From contig JAUPSS010000008.1 in the NCBI GenBank assembly GCA_040285825.1, forward strand, positions 930,001-994,000: 64,000 nt of DNA. The letters are read 5' to 3'. A program made the translations under genes and the position numbers. This DNA is from Eukaryota sp. TZLM1-RC (lineage: Eukaryota; Metamonada: BaSk clade). Shown one piece after another: positions 43,101 to 58,100 of this stretch. How positions within the stretch are numbered: position 1 is the stretch's first letter; each line of letters begins with the position of its first letter. The notes under the pieces are model-generated. The model was not told the DNA's origin and searched no databases. It saw nothing but the letters and a program-made list of their open reading frames with translations.

Positions 43101-46100
43101 GTTGAACTTTATAATTACACAATGATTAATGTTCATGTGTCTTCTAGTGGAACTTTCACTTTGAGCAATAGCTTTATTGATATTGAGCAGTTTACCATTA
43201 ACAATGAAGTTCGTGGAAATGGCAGAATTGATATTAATGACTTGATGGAAGTAAGTAACAGTGCTGATATTAATGGTAATCTTTATTTTAAAATACTGAA
43301 TGAACTTAAAGTTGATTCGACCAATAATGTTGTTATCCACAATACCATTATTGATATTATCGGAGAATTCCATTATATCAGGGGCAATGTTTTTACTGAT
43401 CACTCTGTATGGAATAACTATGGCACAACTCTCTTTGAACAAACCCACACAATGTCCTGTTCCTCGTCCTCTGGTCATTTTTATAATTATGGATTAGTCA
43501 TTGGCTCAAGTTCCAATACCGCCACTGTTAATATTTTCTTCCACAATCATGGTTTGGTGGAGGTCCACTCTGGTACTCTTAATCTAGGTCTTACTGATAG
43601 TCAACAATTTGATACGCAAAGTACTGGGGAATTTGTAGTTTCTGAATCTTGTACATTAGGATTATCTATCAGAACTTACACGGAAAGTTGCTTGATTCAT
43701 GGTGAAGGTAATGTTGATTTTATTCAACGTTATCCGTCCCAGTTCTATGGAGTGTATAATATATCTGGTTCAACTACCATTGATGCTCAAGATAATTCTG
43801 GAACTTTTCTTTTTATTCCTCATGAACCTTTTTTGAACTTGGTTGATAGTGTTTTCAAATACAACGTTACTGCAAGAGTTTTGAATTTGGGTCAATCAGT
43901 CACAGTCACCCGATCTTTATTGAATGTTTCTAATCACGAAATTCACATTCCTCACTTGACAATCAATAATGAAAATGGAAGGTTTGGCTTTGAGTCTACT
44001 GTTTTTGTAGACCATGTTTCTGTAACTGGAAATGGAACTTTTGTCGGCACTCGCGGTGTTTTATCAGTAAATGAAAGCTTTACGGCTACTACTGGCCAAG
44101 TAGAAGGAGTCACTGTAGATTTGGGTGAGTTATCAGTAAGCGATATTTCCATTTCTTCCAATGCGTTGGTGTTAGATAATGCTCATCTCTTAGTTAGGGG
44201 ACATTTAACCACGAATATTCGTCATTTCAACGTTGACGGGTCTTCTATTACGATTGCGACCACAGGTACTCTTCATTTGGATTGTATTGGTTATTGTAAT
44301 ATTCAGTCTTCTCATGGAACTACAGGAAAAGTGTCCAATTATGGTGCCTTATTAATTGATTCAACTAGCAATTTTTTTATGAGAGTTCCCTTGGAGTTGT
44401 TTTCAGGTTCTTTTTACAATGTAACATCAGGAACCCATGATTGGCTGGACGATGTTGTTGATTATGGTAGTACAATTTTTATTGGGTCAAGTGTTAATTT
44501 TTGGGCTAGGAATGGTCATTTACAGTCTTCTCGAAGGTTTGTGAAGCTCGGTGGTAACTTTATCAATACAAATCGCTTTGCCATCCATAGGACAACTGCT
44601 CAAATTACCGCGAACTTTTATTCCTCTGGATTCATTTATTCTTTCCATGATCGACCCGTTTCATCTAGCATTACTCAATTAAATTCTGATGGTAATATTG
44701 GACATGTAAATTTTTGTGGTAGATTAAGTTTATCTGGCGTTGGTTTTATGGAATCTATTACTTTCCATTCTGCATGGCCAACGAGCAGTTACAATTGCCT
44801 AAGCTCAAACGACAATTATCTTTCTGGAAATCCTAATTTTTTAACTGTATTAAATGACTTTAATTACAGAAATGGCACGATTGAATTTTCTTCTATTGAT
44901 AGCACTTTAGTTCTTGGAGGTACTTCTTATTTTGGACAGTCTAGTTATTTGAATGAATTACACTTCAACCGAGGATCACTAATGGTTAATGGTACTGGTG
45001 AATATCAACGTAATCTTAATTTTAACATTGAAGAAGATGCAAAACTTATCAATTTGCGGTCTGGATCATTTACTGTTTCAGGGGGTACCAATAGACACTT
45101 TCAATCCAATAATAACCCAGGTTTTATCATCAACTATGGAACTTGGATAGATGAACCTTCGTCCAGTATCCTTCAATACCAAGTCGATTTCCATAACTTT
45201 GGATTATTTGAAAAGAGAGGTTCTGTTATTTCCAGAATACACACTTTGCGTAATTTTACCAATCATGCTAATGCCACTCTTGAGATTTATAGCTCTATAT
45301 TATGTTTTGATGGCAGTTCTGCTATTCATGGAACTGTTGAAGCTATTGGTGGTCAGCTATCCTTCTACAACAAAGTACATACTTTCCACTGGGATTCAAC
45401 TTTATTAGGATCTACTGACTCTATCACACTTGAATCAGGAGATTTGTTCTTTTATGGAACTGTCGATCTTACCAATGGTTTAGACATTTTCCTAGTCAAT
45501 TCTGGCACTTTGCATTGGAAGGCTCATACTGCTATTCTCGGCTCTGGCTCTGTTCGTGTAAATGATGGCACGGTCTATGTCAACACTACACTAGAAGGCA
45601 TTCCTACTTTCCTTGTCGTTGGCGGTCTGTTGGACTTTGGATCTACCAAGCCACAAATTCGACACTCCATATTATCAGGAGGAACCGTCAGATCCGGTTC
45701 TGATGTGTTTGTTGTAGATGAGTTTATCTTTGCAGGAGGTGATTTTTATAGCTATGGTCACATGATTGTGGAGGCAAAATCTACAGTGTCGTTTGATGTT
45801 GCTTCTGATAACCTAGCAACTGTTTCTGAATTAAGAATACTAAACTATGGTAGAGTTTTGTTTAATGGTGGGCAATCTGTCGGAAGTCATTCATTGTTGG
45901 TTAATCATAATTTATTTGAAACAGTGTCCTCTGACGGGAACTTTGTATTGCCTATTCATAACTTTGGTTACCTAAACCAAACAACTGCTAGCTCCACTTC
46001 TTATCTCAGTGACAGAGTAACTAATTACAATACTATTACCAGTGTTGATGGTACCTTGAAACTCAATGGTGGGGTTACTAACTATGGTGGTTTCGTGGTA

Positions 46101-49100
46101 TACCCTGCTGCTGTTTTGGACTTTTCTGATGGTGATACCTCTCTATTTGAAGGCACTACCCTAGCTGGGTCAGGTGATGTATTCTTTTCTGGTGGCTATG
46201 TTGATGTTTTGTGTCCTCCTTTGGATGTTGAAATTGATATATTATTTATTAATGGTGGAACTGTTAATTTTCATTGTTCGGAGTTTACATTTACCGATCT
46301 TTTACTGAGTGATGGTGCGCTACACGTTGCCAATAGAATGACTGTTTCTCGAACTTTCTTTTTGTCTGGTGGTTTACTGAGTGATGTTGGTACTCTTACC
46401 ACTCCCGATTTACAAGTAGATAGTCCAAGTACCAAGGAAATTTCTTCAACTACTATCAAAGTTTTAGATACAGGGTTAGTTGCTGAAGGTACTCTTATCG
46501 CTAGAGATGGTGCTATCATCAACAACACCGCCAGCTCTCTCTTCACATTCACTGGTAACGAGTTTAGTGAAATTGTTGATGGAGGAGGAGTACGTTCTGA
46601 ACTGATTAATGATGGAACTATTGTTAAAGATACTACCCCTTCACCCGTTATTGTAGGAGTTTATTTGGATAACTTTGGATTGGTGGAGAGTAATTTTGGT
46701 AACATTTCTTTTGCCGGAGGTTCTAACCATTTTGGAGAATTTAAAGCCAATCAAGATGCAATTTTATCTCTTAGTGGAGGTGCTCATGAGTTACTCCCTG
46801 ATGCATTAGTCTCTGGAGATGGAACCTTTTCTATTGATGGAGTTGCTGAAGTTCAATGTAGAAACAACTTTTATATGGGTGACGACTCTGTAGTTTATCA
46901 AACTGGAGGAATTTCTGTTTTTGATAGTGGTTTTGATGTTTCCAATGACCAGACCTTATTCCATCTCAAAGATGGTACAATGAGATTCATAGGAAGCGAT
47001 GGCTCCATGTCAGTTTCATCTCTATTAATTGAAGGAGGAAAGCTCTATGTTCCAGCAGAACTCACTGTTAGAAGTGATGTTGATCAGACTGGCGGTCTAT
47101 TCTCTACTTCAGGTATAACTGAAATTCAAGGCACTTACACACTCAACACTGGTGAAGTCTCGGGTTCAGGAACTTTAAATGTTGATGGCCATTTCAATTG
47201 GTACAATGGTCTTTTCAGTGGTCAAGGGGCCACCAACTTTTTTTCTTCCTCTGAATGGGTTTCAGCTGGAATGAAGGAAATTGATGAAAGATTTGTTGAA
47301 AACTTTGGAGATATAACAATCTTTGATGGGCACATTTATGGATCCAGAGGTGCAATCTTTATCAACGCTCCCAATGCCACAATTGATCTCGGTAATGTTG
47401 ATTGGTTGGTCAATGAGGGCACTGCTCTCATCAGGAACTTTGGTAATATCACCAAGGAAGATTTCTTGATTGAACATTCAAATGGCTTTTGTTACTCTCC
47501 AAGACTACATGGCAAATTCAGTCCATATTCTGATTCTTCCAATCTGTTTGTGAATGATTATGTCCTCAATCTAATCAATGGAGTCTTCACAGTTGATGGA
47601 ATTAGAGACACTTCCTTTAATTCAGGACTTAGCATAACGGGATGGACCAGAAGAGAATTTAGAAATGATTCAACTCTTGAGTATAGGGGTTCATTTGGTT
47701 ACTCTGACTTGCTTCGAGTTGGTTTCTCTGATAGCTATCTTTATTCAGACCCTGACTCGTTATGGTTTTATGGCGATGTTGTTCATTCTTCTTACCAAAC
47801 AGAACTTGAAAGTGCCTCTATCAACTCGAAACTCAATGATATTACCCTATCTGCAACCAATGATCATGATTCATGGAATTTTTATTCAATTGTTTTTGAT
47901 TCTGGACAGTTCAGAACTTTTGTTAATGGTGAACCAGTGTCTTCAGAAATACTGTCTGGATCATTCCCCGTTAGTACTAACCAAACTTTGGAAATTGGTG
48001 ATTTTGAAAGTATGTTTGAACTGGAAAAGCTTCGAGTTTATGAAAGACCTTTAAGTTCTCCAGAAATTTATAATATTTACACTGCTGAACTATCTGAATT
48101 GGAAAACAACCTGCCTATTGTTACCAACACTGAAGATGGGCTCATAGGTTACTATACATTTGCTGATCCTAATTTGCCATTCACTGCCCTTGGTCATTGT
48201 GATACTCTTTCTCCTCCAGGTAGTGTTAACACTAGATATAGTAGAACCAGAATTGAATGGGTTATTGAGAATAGAGAAACAATAGCAGCCAATAATGGTT
48301 CAGTTGAATTTTTAGGAGGTGGTGCATCCACTGGTCTCCTCTCTTCTCTCTCAACAGGTTCTTTCCTATTTGGTAACGAAAGAGTCACACTTGCGGGTCG
48401 TATTGACACTGCTGAGGCTATTGTTATTGATAGTGGTGATCATGAAATCAGAACTGATATGAGAGTTGTCATTTTGCAAGAAGGTGGTACTTTGAGACTA
48501 ACTCCTAGAGTAACTCCTTGTCCTGAACCAGGAGATGAGATTGTTGCTCCCAAAATTGTTTTAGACGGTGGTGAATTGATTGTTCCTCGACCTTTGGATC
48601 CTTCAAAGAATTGTTATCATTTACAAGAATTAACGATTTTTTCTGGAACATTAACTTGTCAAGGTGATTTAACTGTTTTAGATTTTATGCATATGCACGA
48701 TGGCTTTGCTAATGTTGATGGAGCTTTAACTGTCAATACAGAGTTTTTACTGTATGGGGGAGTAGTTGATGGTGTCGGTCAGATCACTTCTACACATCAT
48801 CTTGATTGGGCAGATGGTATTATTAAAGGAGCTGGAGGAAGTTTGGTTTTGTATAATAATGTAACAATTTCAAGTGACGGAGATCGAATTCTTGAACAAC
48901 GACATGTCACCATTAAACCAGATACCATTTTCTCTTGGGATTACGGTAATTGGACAATGCTTGGGGGTCCAGTAATTGATAATTATGGTACAATGTTGCT
49001 TAACAAGGAATTTCTAGTATTGGAAAGTCCCCCAAACACAAGCCCTCCTGTTTTAAAGAATTACCATCAAATTGTTATTAATTCTCAAGAAGCTTTTATT

Positions 49101-52100
49101 TATTTATATATAGACAATACTGCTGATGCAGAACTTGTCGTTACAACAGGTGAAACCTACATGCTTACTGGGGGTACTCTTCGTGGGCAGTTATACACTG
49201 CCTACAATGCTTCACTAATCTTCCCTTCTGTAGGTGATTCTTCAAGTAGAGTTTACTTTGCTGAGAATAGTTGGTTGGTTGGTCAAGGAACTGTTTTATT
49301 TGATGGGTCTGATATTGATGCATATGGAGTGTTCAACATGACTGGTGATGCTGCTAAAATTATTGCTAGGAATGGTAATGTTTGGTTTAGACCCAGTTCT
49401 CTTATTGCATCCACTGCCCCTCTCATAGTCGATGGTGCCGATGTAGATTTTTCTGGTGGTGTACACACAGTCACGAACATTATTGTTTTGGATGGAAACG
49501 TCTACATTGACGCAGATTTTACTGTCACTATGAATCTTCAACTCTACGGTGGAAAATTCGAATTGGATGGAGATCTTGAAGTTGTTGATGGTACGTTTAG
49601 TTTGTATGGTGGTACAATCGGTGGTATGTCTGATATTGTACTCCGTGATACTGTTAATTCCACTTGGTCTTGTACTTCAGATACTTCTGGTGGTGTCTTT
49701 GTTGGATATGGTGTCACAAGAGTATTTGGTACTATCTTTATTGAAGGAGAATGCCCTAAAGCTTGGAGTCGCCGTAGAATTCGTCTGTATGGTGATTCAT
49801 ATTGGAGTGGTGGGTATATCGATGCTACAGAAGATGGTTCGTTATTGGTTAGAGCGGGAGCTACACTACATTCTCTTAACCAAAACTCGATATCAATGGA
49901 TGGTGCCTTTAGAAATGATGGTACTGTTTATGCATATGATTCCTTGGATGTTATTAGTCAAGTTATTGCCGATGCCAACTCTGTGTTTGCAGCTTATAAT
50001 GGTACGTCGAGATTCTTAGATGGAGGTCAACTGCCTGGAACTATTTTCCTTGATCATAATACTGAGTTGGTTTTCTTGTCTGGGTTGTTTCATATGGATC
50101 GTAGCGCGTTGTTCATTGGAAATGGTACAATTTACTTTGAAGATTCTTATTGCACATTCCTTGGTAAAGTCGAATCTATGGAAGTTATTGTCAATGGTGG
50201 TAACGTTGCTTTTAGAGCACCTGCAGTGCTTGATAATTGTCATTCTCAATTATTAATTAATGAAGGTGATGTTTCTTTTGAAATGTCTGAAACTCGAAAT
50301 GTTATTGATGTTTGTGTCTTGTCTATCACAGGAGGAAGTGTACTACAAAGATGGGGCTTGGATCTGTTTGTGCAGGATTTGTTCACCATTACCGGTGGTC
50401 AATTCGAGATTTTAGGTCAAGTTGTCAGTGGTTCCCATGGTTCTTTTAACTTTTTTGATGGAATTATAACAGGGAGCGGGTATACCACAGTTTATGGTAG
50501 TTCAAACTGGACTTGTACTGAATTTAGAGGAAATGAAGGAAATTCTTTGTTTTATGATGAGGTTTTTATTTACGATTTCTGTCCAAAGAAGATTGACCAG
50601 CGAACGCTTTCTTTCTATGATTTAGCCTCTTGGTCTGATGGTCATTTAGCTCTCAGTAACCGTGCTACTCTTGATTGTAGGGGTACTTTCTCAGTTAACC
50701 AAGATAATTTCATTACCGATCACCGTCCTCAGCCTGATCACTATTCTCAAGTACGAGTAGAATCTCAATTAGATGTAGTTTTTCAACTACGTGTCGATGC
50801 CTATTTCGTTAATGTTCACAAAACTCTGATTTCAGAAGGTATAGAACTTACCCTGACCGGTGGAGGTGAATTTTATGGCACCCTTAGCGGTGAATTAGAC
50901 AGTTTAGTTACTCTAAATCAGGGTCATTTCACTGCTCATCCAGAATCTCGTTTCATAGATGCTTTAAATATTAAATTGACTGAAACTGCAGTGACTGATT
51001 TGAGAGGGTTCATGAACATTACTGGTTCAATTTCAATAGATGATGGGGAGTTGAACCTTTTTTATCAATCAGAATGGGCACCTTCTGTTTACTTGTATAT
51101 TTACGGTGGATTAGTCAATGTTCAGCGGGAAATCTTTGATATTTATTTGGTTACTGCCTCTTCTTTTATTATTTCAGGTGGTAGATTGCACATTCATGAT
51201 GATGTTTTGTTTAGATTAAATGGTTTCTTAAACTCTACTGGAGGAAGAATCAGCACTGGTGAATTTTCCTCCTCAACCTTTTATGATTTTAATTTCATTG
51301 ACGGCTTAATTGATGGAAGAAGGGGTAATGTAATTGTGGAAAACGTGTTCAACTATTGGAAGGGAAGAATGGAAGGTTCCATGTATGAAGGGGATGGAGC
51401 TGTAACAGTTACTGGTTTACTGAATATTTTGGGCACTGATCCCAAAGTCGTTGAGGACCGTCATCTAATTCTTTCTGGAAATGGTACTTGGTTTGACTCG
51501 GACTTGGAATTCTCTGGACAAGCTCGATTTATTATTGATTCCAGTGGATATTTAACCGTTGAATTGGAAAATTCTCGCAGTTTCAAGGGAAATAATGTCA
51601 ACCCTAGATTTGTCAATAGGGGAGTGCTCAATGTTACTACCAATTCTGAATTACTTTCCTTTGAAGGTACCAGCGAACACTTAGGTCTCAGTGTTTTCTA
51701 TGGTAATGTTGATTTTATCTCACGAAATCATTTGTTCTCTCAAAATCTGTTAATCAATGAGCACAGTGTCTTAACTTTCAAGGGTGGAGTCTCTGACTTC
51801 CAAAGTTCTTCATTCACAAATTCCTTTGGTCATTTAATTATTCAGAGCGGTACTGTTTCCTTTAGTGGACTTGTAGTTTCAAATTCGAGTTCAATCTTCA
51901 GAATTTCTGGAGGTAGTGTTAACTTTGTATCAAATGCAATATTTAACAATGAACTATCCTCTGTTTTAACTATTGAAAATGGTGCCGTCAACATCCCTCC
52001 ATCGTCTAGCCCGTTAGTTGACCACTTGCTCTTGACTGGAGGTGATTTCTCTGTTGATGGTCAATTACAGGTGTCTCAAAGCCTTACAATGCAGGACGTG

Positions 52101-55100
52101 GCTGATTTTAATGGAGATGGAAATGTTAAACTATTGAACACTTCTTATTTTGCTTGGAATGGTGGGCATTTCTCTGGTGGCAACGGTCATTTGGATTCCT
52201 TTGGTCATGTTTCTATTAATACTGTATCTAGTACTGGATTCTGGCAGCTTTTGATTCACAATTTTGGAGAATTACGTGGAACTGATGTTAATTTCAATTC
52301 AAATGGCAGAATAATAGTTCAAGATTCTGCTACTTTTAATGTTTCTTGTGCTGACTGTGCCTTGAACCATGTTGATTCCCAAGCGTTGGAAATCTTTGGA
52401 ACCTTGAATGTTCTATCATCTACAAATTTTAACCTTTTTGGTTTTACTTCTCATTTAAATTCTTTTATTCTTTTCTCAAATACTGTTTCTACTATTGTTT
52501 TCGACTCTTCACACAGTGGTTTTGTTAAAATTATTGACACTGTTCTATCTCTTGACGGTCCTTCCAATACCCACCAAGTCTCTTCTTCTGGGGTTTATTC
52601 TATTGAGGAATCATCGGAACTTTTAATAGATTCTACTGATGTACTTCTCAAAGGATTAGTTAATTCAACTGGTGATGGCAGGTTTGTTATAACTAATGGT
52701 TTCATTTCATTTACTGACCAAGGTGAGTTTTATGGTAGTCAGCCACTCCTGCTCCAGCAATCATTACTCTCAGTGCCTGACGTTCATTCTAATGGTGTTG
52801 TTAATCTTATCTCTGCTGATGATTCTTTAATTGAAGTTTATGGAACTCTCACCATTACCAATAAGACTTACTCAACAGGTGCTTTATGGCTCTCTTTATC
52901 TGACCATAGTAGTATCTCTATTCTAGGTGGCTCTCAATTCACGGATTCTATTGTTTCTGGAATTGGTGTGTTTACAAATCATGGCCATTTACACTCCATT
53001 TCGCTTTCTTTTGGTGGAAAAATTGTTTCAAAAACAGATTTGACTTTGAATGCAAACGATGAACTTAATTTGTTCAACAATGCAACCTTTAATGATGCTT
53101 CTAATAATGCATGGATCAAGATCAAAAATGGTGGAACTGTTCAAACCATCACTGAATCTGGCTCTGAAACTGCTTTCATTCAACGTGTTTCAGTTGAAGA
53201 AGGCCAATTTACTGTTGATACCAACACTAACGTTTGTGTCTTCCATCAGTTGTCAGGAGTTGTGTCCATTAATCCTTCAAATCAACTTGATATCACTTGT
53301 AACTCTCATTTGGAAGGTGGTCTTTTAACAGGAGGAGGGTATTTATTGGGCAATATCTCCTTCAACTTGGCAGAATCTTCTATACTTGCCCTTGATACAA
53401 TTATGGATGTTTCTCTTGATTCTGATCTTTCTGTAGAGACTGGAACACTTGAGTTACTACCAGGATTTAAACAATTGAATGACCAAGTTGCTTTGGTTGT
53501 TGATAATGGTTCTCTCTTCAAATTAAGCATATGTGACTCGTCTCAAGCAGCAATTCAAAACTTACTCATCATTAATGGAACAGTGCTCAACACTTGTCCA
53601 GCTTTTGTGAATCATCTTGTTTTAAATGGAGTTGATGCAAAGTTTATAGATGAAGGTGGAGTTTTGGTTAACAACTTCAATGGATCTGGTGGAGTTGTCA
53701 ACATTTCTGAGACTGTTTTTACCATTACTAATCTTGCCGAATGCCACAACTTTACCCTTTATTCTTCCAGTAATTCACCAATTGTTTCCATGGTGGATTT
53801 CTCTGTTTTTGATCATTGTCACTTGAATTCACCTATTTCTGCACCATTAATTAACACTCAAACTCATAATTCTTTAATTACTTTTGGTGAATACTTTAGT
53901 ATTTGGGACAATACCCAGATTGAAATCACTGTTGGTGAACTTTTGGTGGATCCCACTCAATCAATGTTTAATTTAAGTGATGTTAAAGTTTCTAATTACG
54001 GTAATGCATCTATTTTGTCTGGTATTTCTTTACAATCTTCCAAATTTGAAGTTGATTCTAATGGTGTTTTGAATATTGGATTTTCTTCTAATGTTTCTTC
54101 CATTGAGCTTATTGTTAATGATGCTAGTATCACCAATCATGGTCGTGTTGAGTCTGATTCAGCTACTCTCACTGATTCGGTTGTTTCAGGAAATGGTAAC
54201 CTTGACCTTGTTGATGCATATTTTGGTAGTAATGTTGAATTTAGAAGTCAATTCGTTGAAATTCTGCAAAATGGTGATTTATTGAGTCCTATGACAATCG
54301 ATCTTTTTGATTCTACATTCACCGTTGGTTCTTCTTCAACATTTTCCTTGGATGAACAGGCCAGTTTTGCCACCAATGGTGATTCTTTATTGATCATTAA
54401 TGGCCAAATGGATATATCTGCAGATTTAAGGGTTGAACAAATTGAAGTTGATGGATTGGTTACTATTTCCTCTGGAACCACCACTATACATGGACCATCT
54501 CTAAACAAAGGAAGCTACTCTATTGGTTTTGGAGGTGTTGTTGATTTTACAAGTAATTCACATATCTTGGTCTCGGATAATCAATGTTTACAAAACATGG
54601 GCACTTTAATTTTCAGTTCTACTATTAATCTGAACTGCACCATCGATCATTCATCTTCTTCTGAACTATCTATTTTAGGTACCTTAAACATTCTGTCCGG
54701 CGGTTCTATTGAAAATCCCAATTCAAATGTTCACAATCAGGGAATTTTGAGTATTAACTCTACTATTTCTCCTGTAATTACTAGTCTTTCTTTGGGAACT
54801 TCCTCTACTACTTTTGGAAGTTTGTTGTTTTGTGTCGATCAATTATCTTTATTGAGTGGTCAATTAATTGGCTCACACGTCCTTGTTAATCATTATACAC
54901 AATGGGATTCTTCTCTCCTAATTGATTCTTTTCTCGAAATTAATGATTTTGATTTGGTTAACTCGATCACCAAAAATTTAACAAACTCCACAATCAAAAC
55001 TTTAGGGTTAGTCCAAGTTTCTAATGGTGCAGTTTTTGCTGATACGACCTCCAGTTTTGTTGTTTCATCTTCCAGTACCATTGACTTTGTGGAGTGTTCA

Positions 55101-58100
55101 ACCATTAGTTCAGCATCTAGTTCTAATGATTTTGTCTTTATTCTTTATGGAACTCTTTTACATGATGGAGATTGTACTACTAGGATCTCGAATTCATTGT
55201 TCAAAGCTGGCTCACAGAGCACTATTTCGTTGGGCACTATAATCCTTGATTCTCTTGGTGACGTTTATGGTAATTTCGCTGTTGACTCTTCCTTGTATTT
55301 TGAACATGGAATTTTCAATGTTAATGGTTCAATTGATGGAAGTGGACAGCTTAATGGCCATCATTCATACACCTTATTCGACACTGTTCCTTCCATATCT
55401 AGCATTTATTTAGATAATTCTCTATTTAATTTTGCAACAACAACCACCAATCTTGGTTACTATGATTCTAGTTCTTCTGTTTCCCAATTCATCGGTGCTG
55501 TTTCATTTGTACATCTCAATTGTTTAGATTCCCAGTTAGCTTTTACTGATGCTACAGCTAGTTCAAATCAATTTGATAATAACGATTGTTTCTTTAATCT
55601 CACCAATTCAGATTATTCTTTATTAACCGACTTTTCTCTGAATAGTCCTTTAACAATTACTGGAAATGGTACCTTTGATGTGGATTCTGGAGTTTCAATT
55701 ATTTGGTCAAGTGGTGATTTTATTATCAATGATTCTGCCACTTTATTAATTCAAGATCAAGCATCAATTATTTCATCTTGCTCTGTTTGTAACTTTTTCT
55801 CAACACAACTTGCCTATATTGATAATTATGGTTTGTTAAATTTTGAGTCTTCCACTGATGTTTATGTTGAACCATTTATCAGAAATTTGAATGATATTTA
55901 TTTGTGTCGAACCAAGTTTGAACCATCAAAGTTTGGTTTTATCAACAATGGAACTATTAATTCTTGTTCTACTCATGACAGTACAATTGTTTTATCATCC
56001 AGTCAAGTTGATTTTATTTCTCCTATTTCTTTCAATGGTTTAGTCATCAATAATGGCGCCAACACCACCATTAATCATGGATTTGATGTTCCCCTCCTGG
56101 TTTCTGGAGGTTCTGTCACTGTCAATGAAGGTGTCGTAATTAATCAGCAAGTTACAGTAGATATCAGCTGTGAAGACTTTGCTGTTGATGAATACACCTT
56201 ACACCAAGATGATTTTTGGGACAATTATTGCTTTGCTCAAGGTTTCTACATGATGAATGACACTCAATTTGATGTGGTTGAGATTCAGCGTGGTCTAATA
56301 AGTGCGCAAGGTGAGGTCTTTGTCAATGCAATATTCAAGCAAACAGAAAGCTCTTTGGTTCATGTGGCTGATAACTCTACTATTTACCTTATCCCTGGAC
56401 CTTTTTACCGTCAAGTTGGATTTATTTCAGGTTTTGGTTTTATTGAGTTGTTAAATGGGTGGTGTAATTGGCAAGGATGTCATTGTGATTATGGATGGGT
56501 CGCCATGGATTGCTCAGTCACTTGTACTAACTTTACCACTTGCGACACGTGTACTTCTATATCCTACTGTGGTTGGGGAGCTGAAGCAGATCTTTGTGAA
56601 GTTGCTCAAGATGATGGAACCCCTGCTAATGTTGACTTTCAAGATTGGTACCATGGATCATGTGAAGGTTGTACCCTTTTGAATGAAGAAGCAATCTCCA
56701 GTGAAAATATTTCTATCGGTGTTTCTTCTGGATCTCGTGGTATAATGTTCCAAATAGCTGTTCCCTATGTTCGGAATTCTTGGACTTGGTATCTTGATTT
56801 TACACAATTCAATAATGGTACCGACAGTATAACATCTTCTTCTCAGTGTTCCAACAAGGATCCTTCTGCCATGAATTCTTTAGATAGAAGCTTGTTCAAT
56901 AGATCAGCACCACATGCGCTTCTGACAGCATCATTGAACAACGACTACTACCCCGCCTTTAGTCATACCAATATTTGGTCACAGTATGCACTCTCGTGCT
57001 CATTGATAGGGCTCGAACTACTGATTGATCCTCTAGATTTGTTCCAATGTACACATTCCTCTGGAGAGTACCAAGTTGACATTGTTCCATATGATGATAC
57101 TCCTTTTATTGATGTTCAAGGCAATCTCTACGCTCAACTAATCTCTCCAGATTTAACTGGTAATGAACCTGATTCTTTGTCTACTTTTGATCATGCGGAG
57201 TTTTGGTTCCAGTACACGGTCTCTGTGACCAAGTTTGAGCTTTGGGGTCAATGTGATTCTTCTAGAAACTGTTTGACACGTCATCCCTTCCCCATTGGTA
57301 ACGTTTTATCTACTTGGACTGTAGATGGTGACCAAGTATCTCTTACCATTGAGTTTTCTACGTCTGCTGACCTTGCTGAACTATTGGCAACTCCTTTCAA
57401 TAACTCAATGGACTTGGAACGCAAAAGTAGATCTTCCTACAAACTAGAGTCTCTTTCCCCAGTGACTTCATCAGAAACTTTCCAGTTTTTTGGAAACTAT
57501 TTAGTTAAATCAAATGAGGATTCTGTTTTGTTTTCATTTAAAGTTGGTATGGCTCGTCTTGGATCTCCCTTTGATTCCAAGTCAATTACTGGCGTTTTTG
57601 TTTCGAATAATTCTCCTTCAAATATTGCTGAGGCCACTTCAGTTGATAGGTCATCTTTTTATCCTGGACCATACTTTACTGGTGATTATCTATATGTTCG
57701 ATCATTTGTTGAACTCTCATCTGATTTGATGGTGATTACTGATAACATGAAACTTTCCACAAGCATTAAGGGTGCTTATCTGTGTCGTAATAGCCGTCCT
57801 GTAGTTTATGAACCAAAAGATGGTCACTATGGTTGCTTGTCTTCAACTGGTGAACCTCTTGACGAAACGCTGTCAATAATTCATGATTTTGAGGCAGATG
57901 AATTCTTTGTTGTAGAGTTTTTTGAAACCAACTCTGAATTAGCAAACTTAATTGTTTCTACTGCAAATAAGAACTCCCATTTATTAGTAAATGGATTTAG
58001 TTTTGTTTCTCCTGATATTCAAGAGGGTGGAATTTATTACCTCCATGTCGATACTGTTGTTGAGAATTCAATTGACAACACCCCCATTTCTATCAATTCA

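Noticed and set aside
43098-43478. Many 60-140 codon frames inside 34104-58826 on both strands.
   Set aside because: They are by-products of the repetitive codon usage of the giant gene, whose own frame is continuous.
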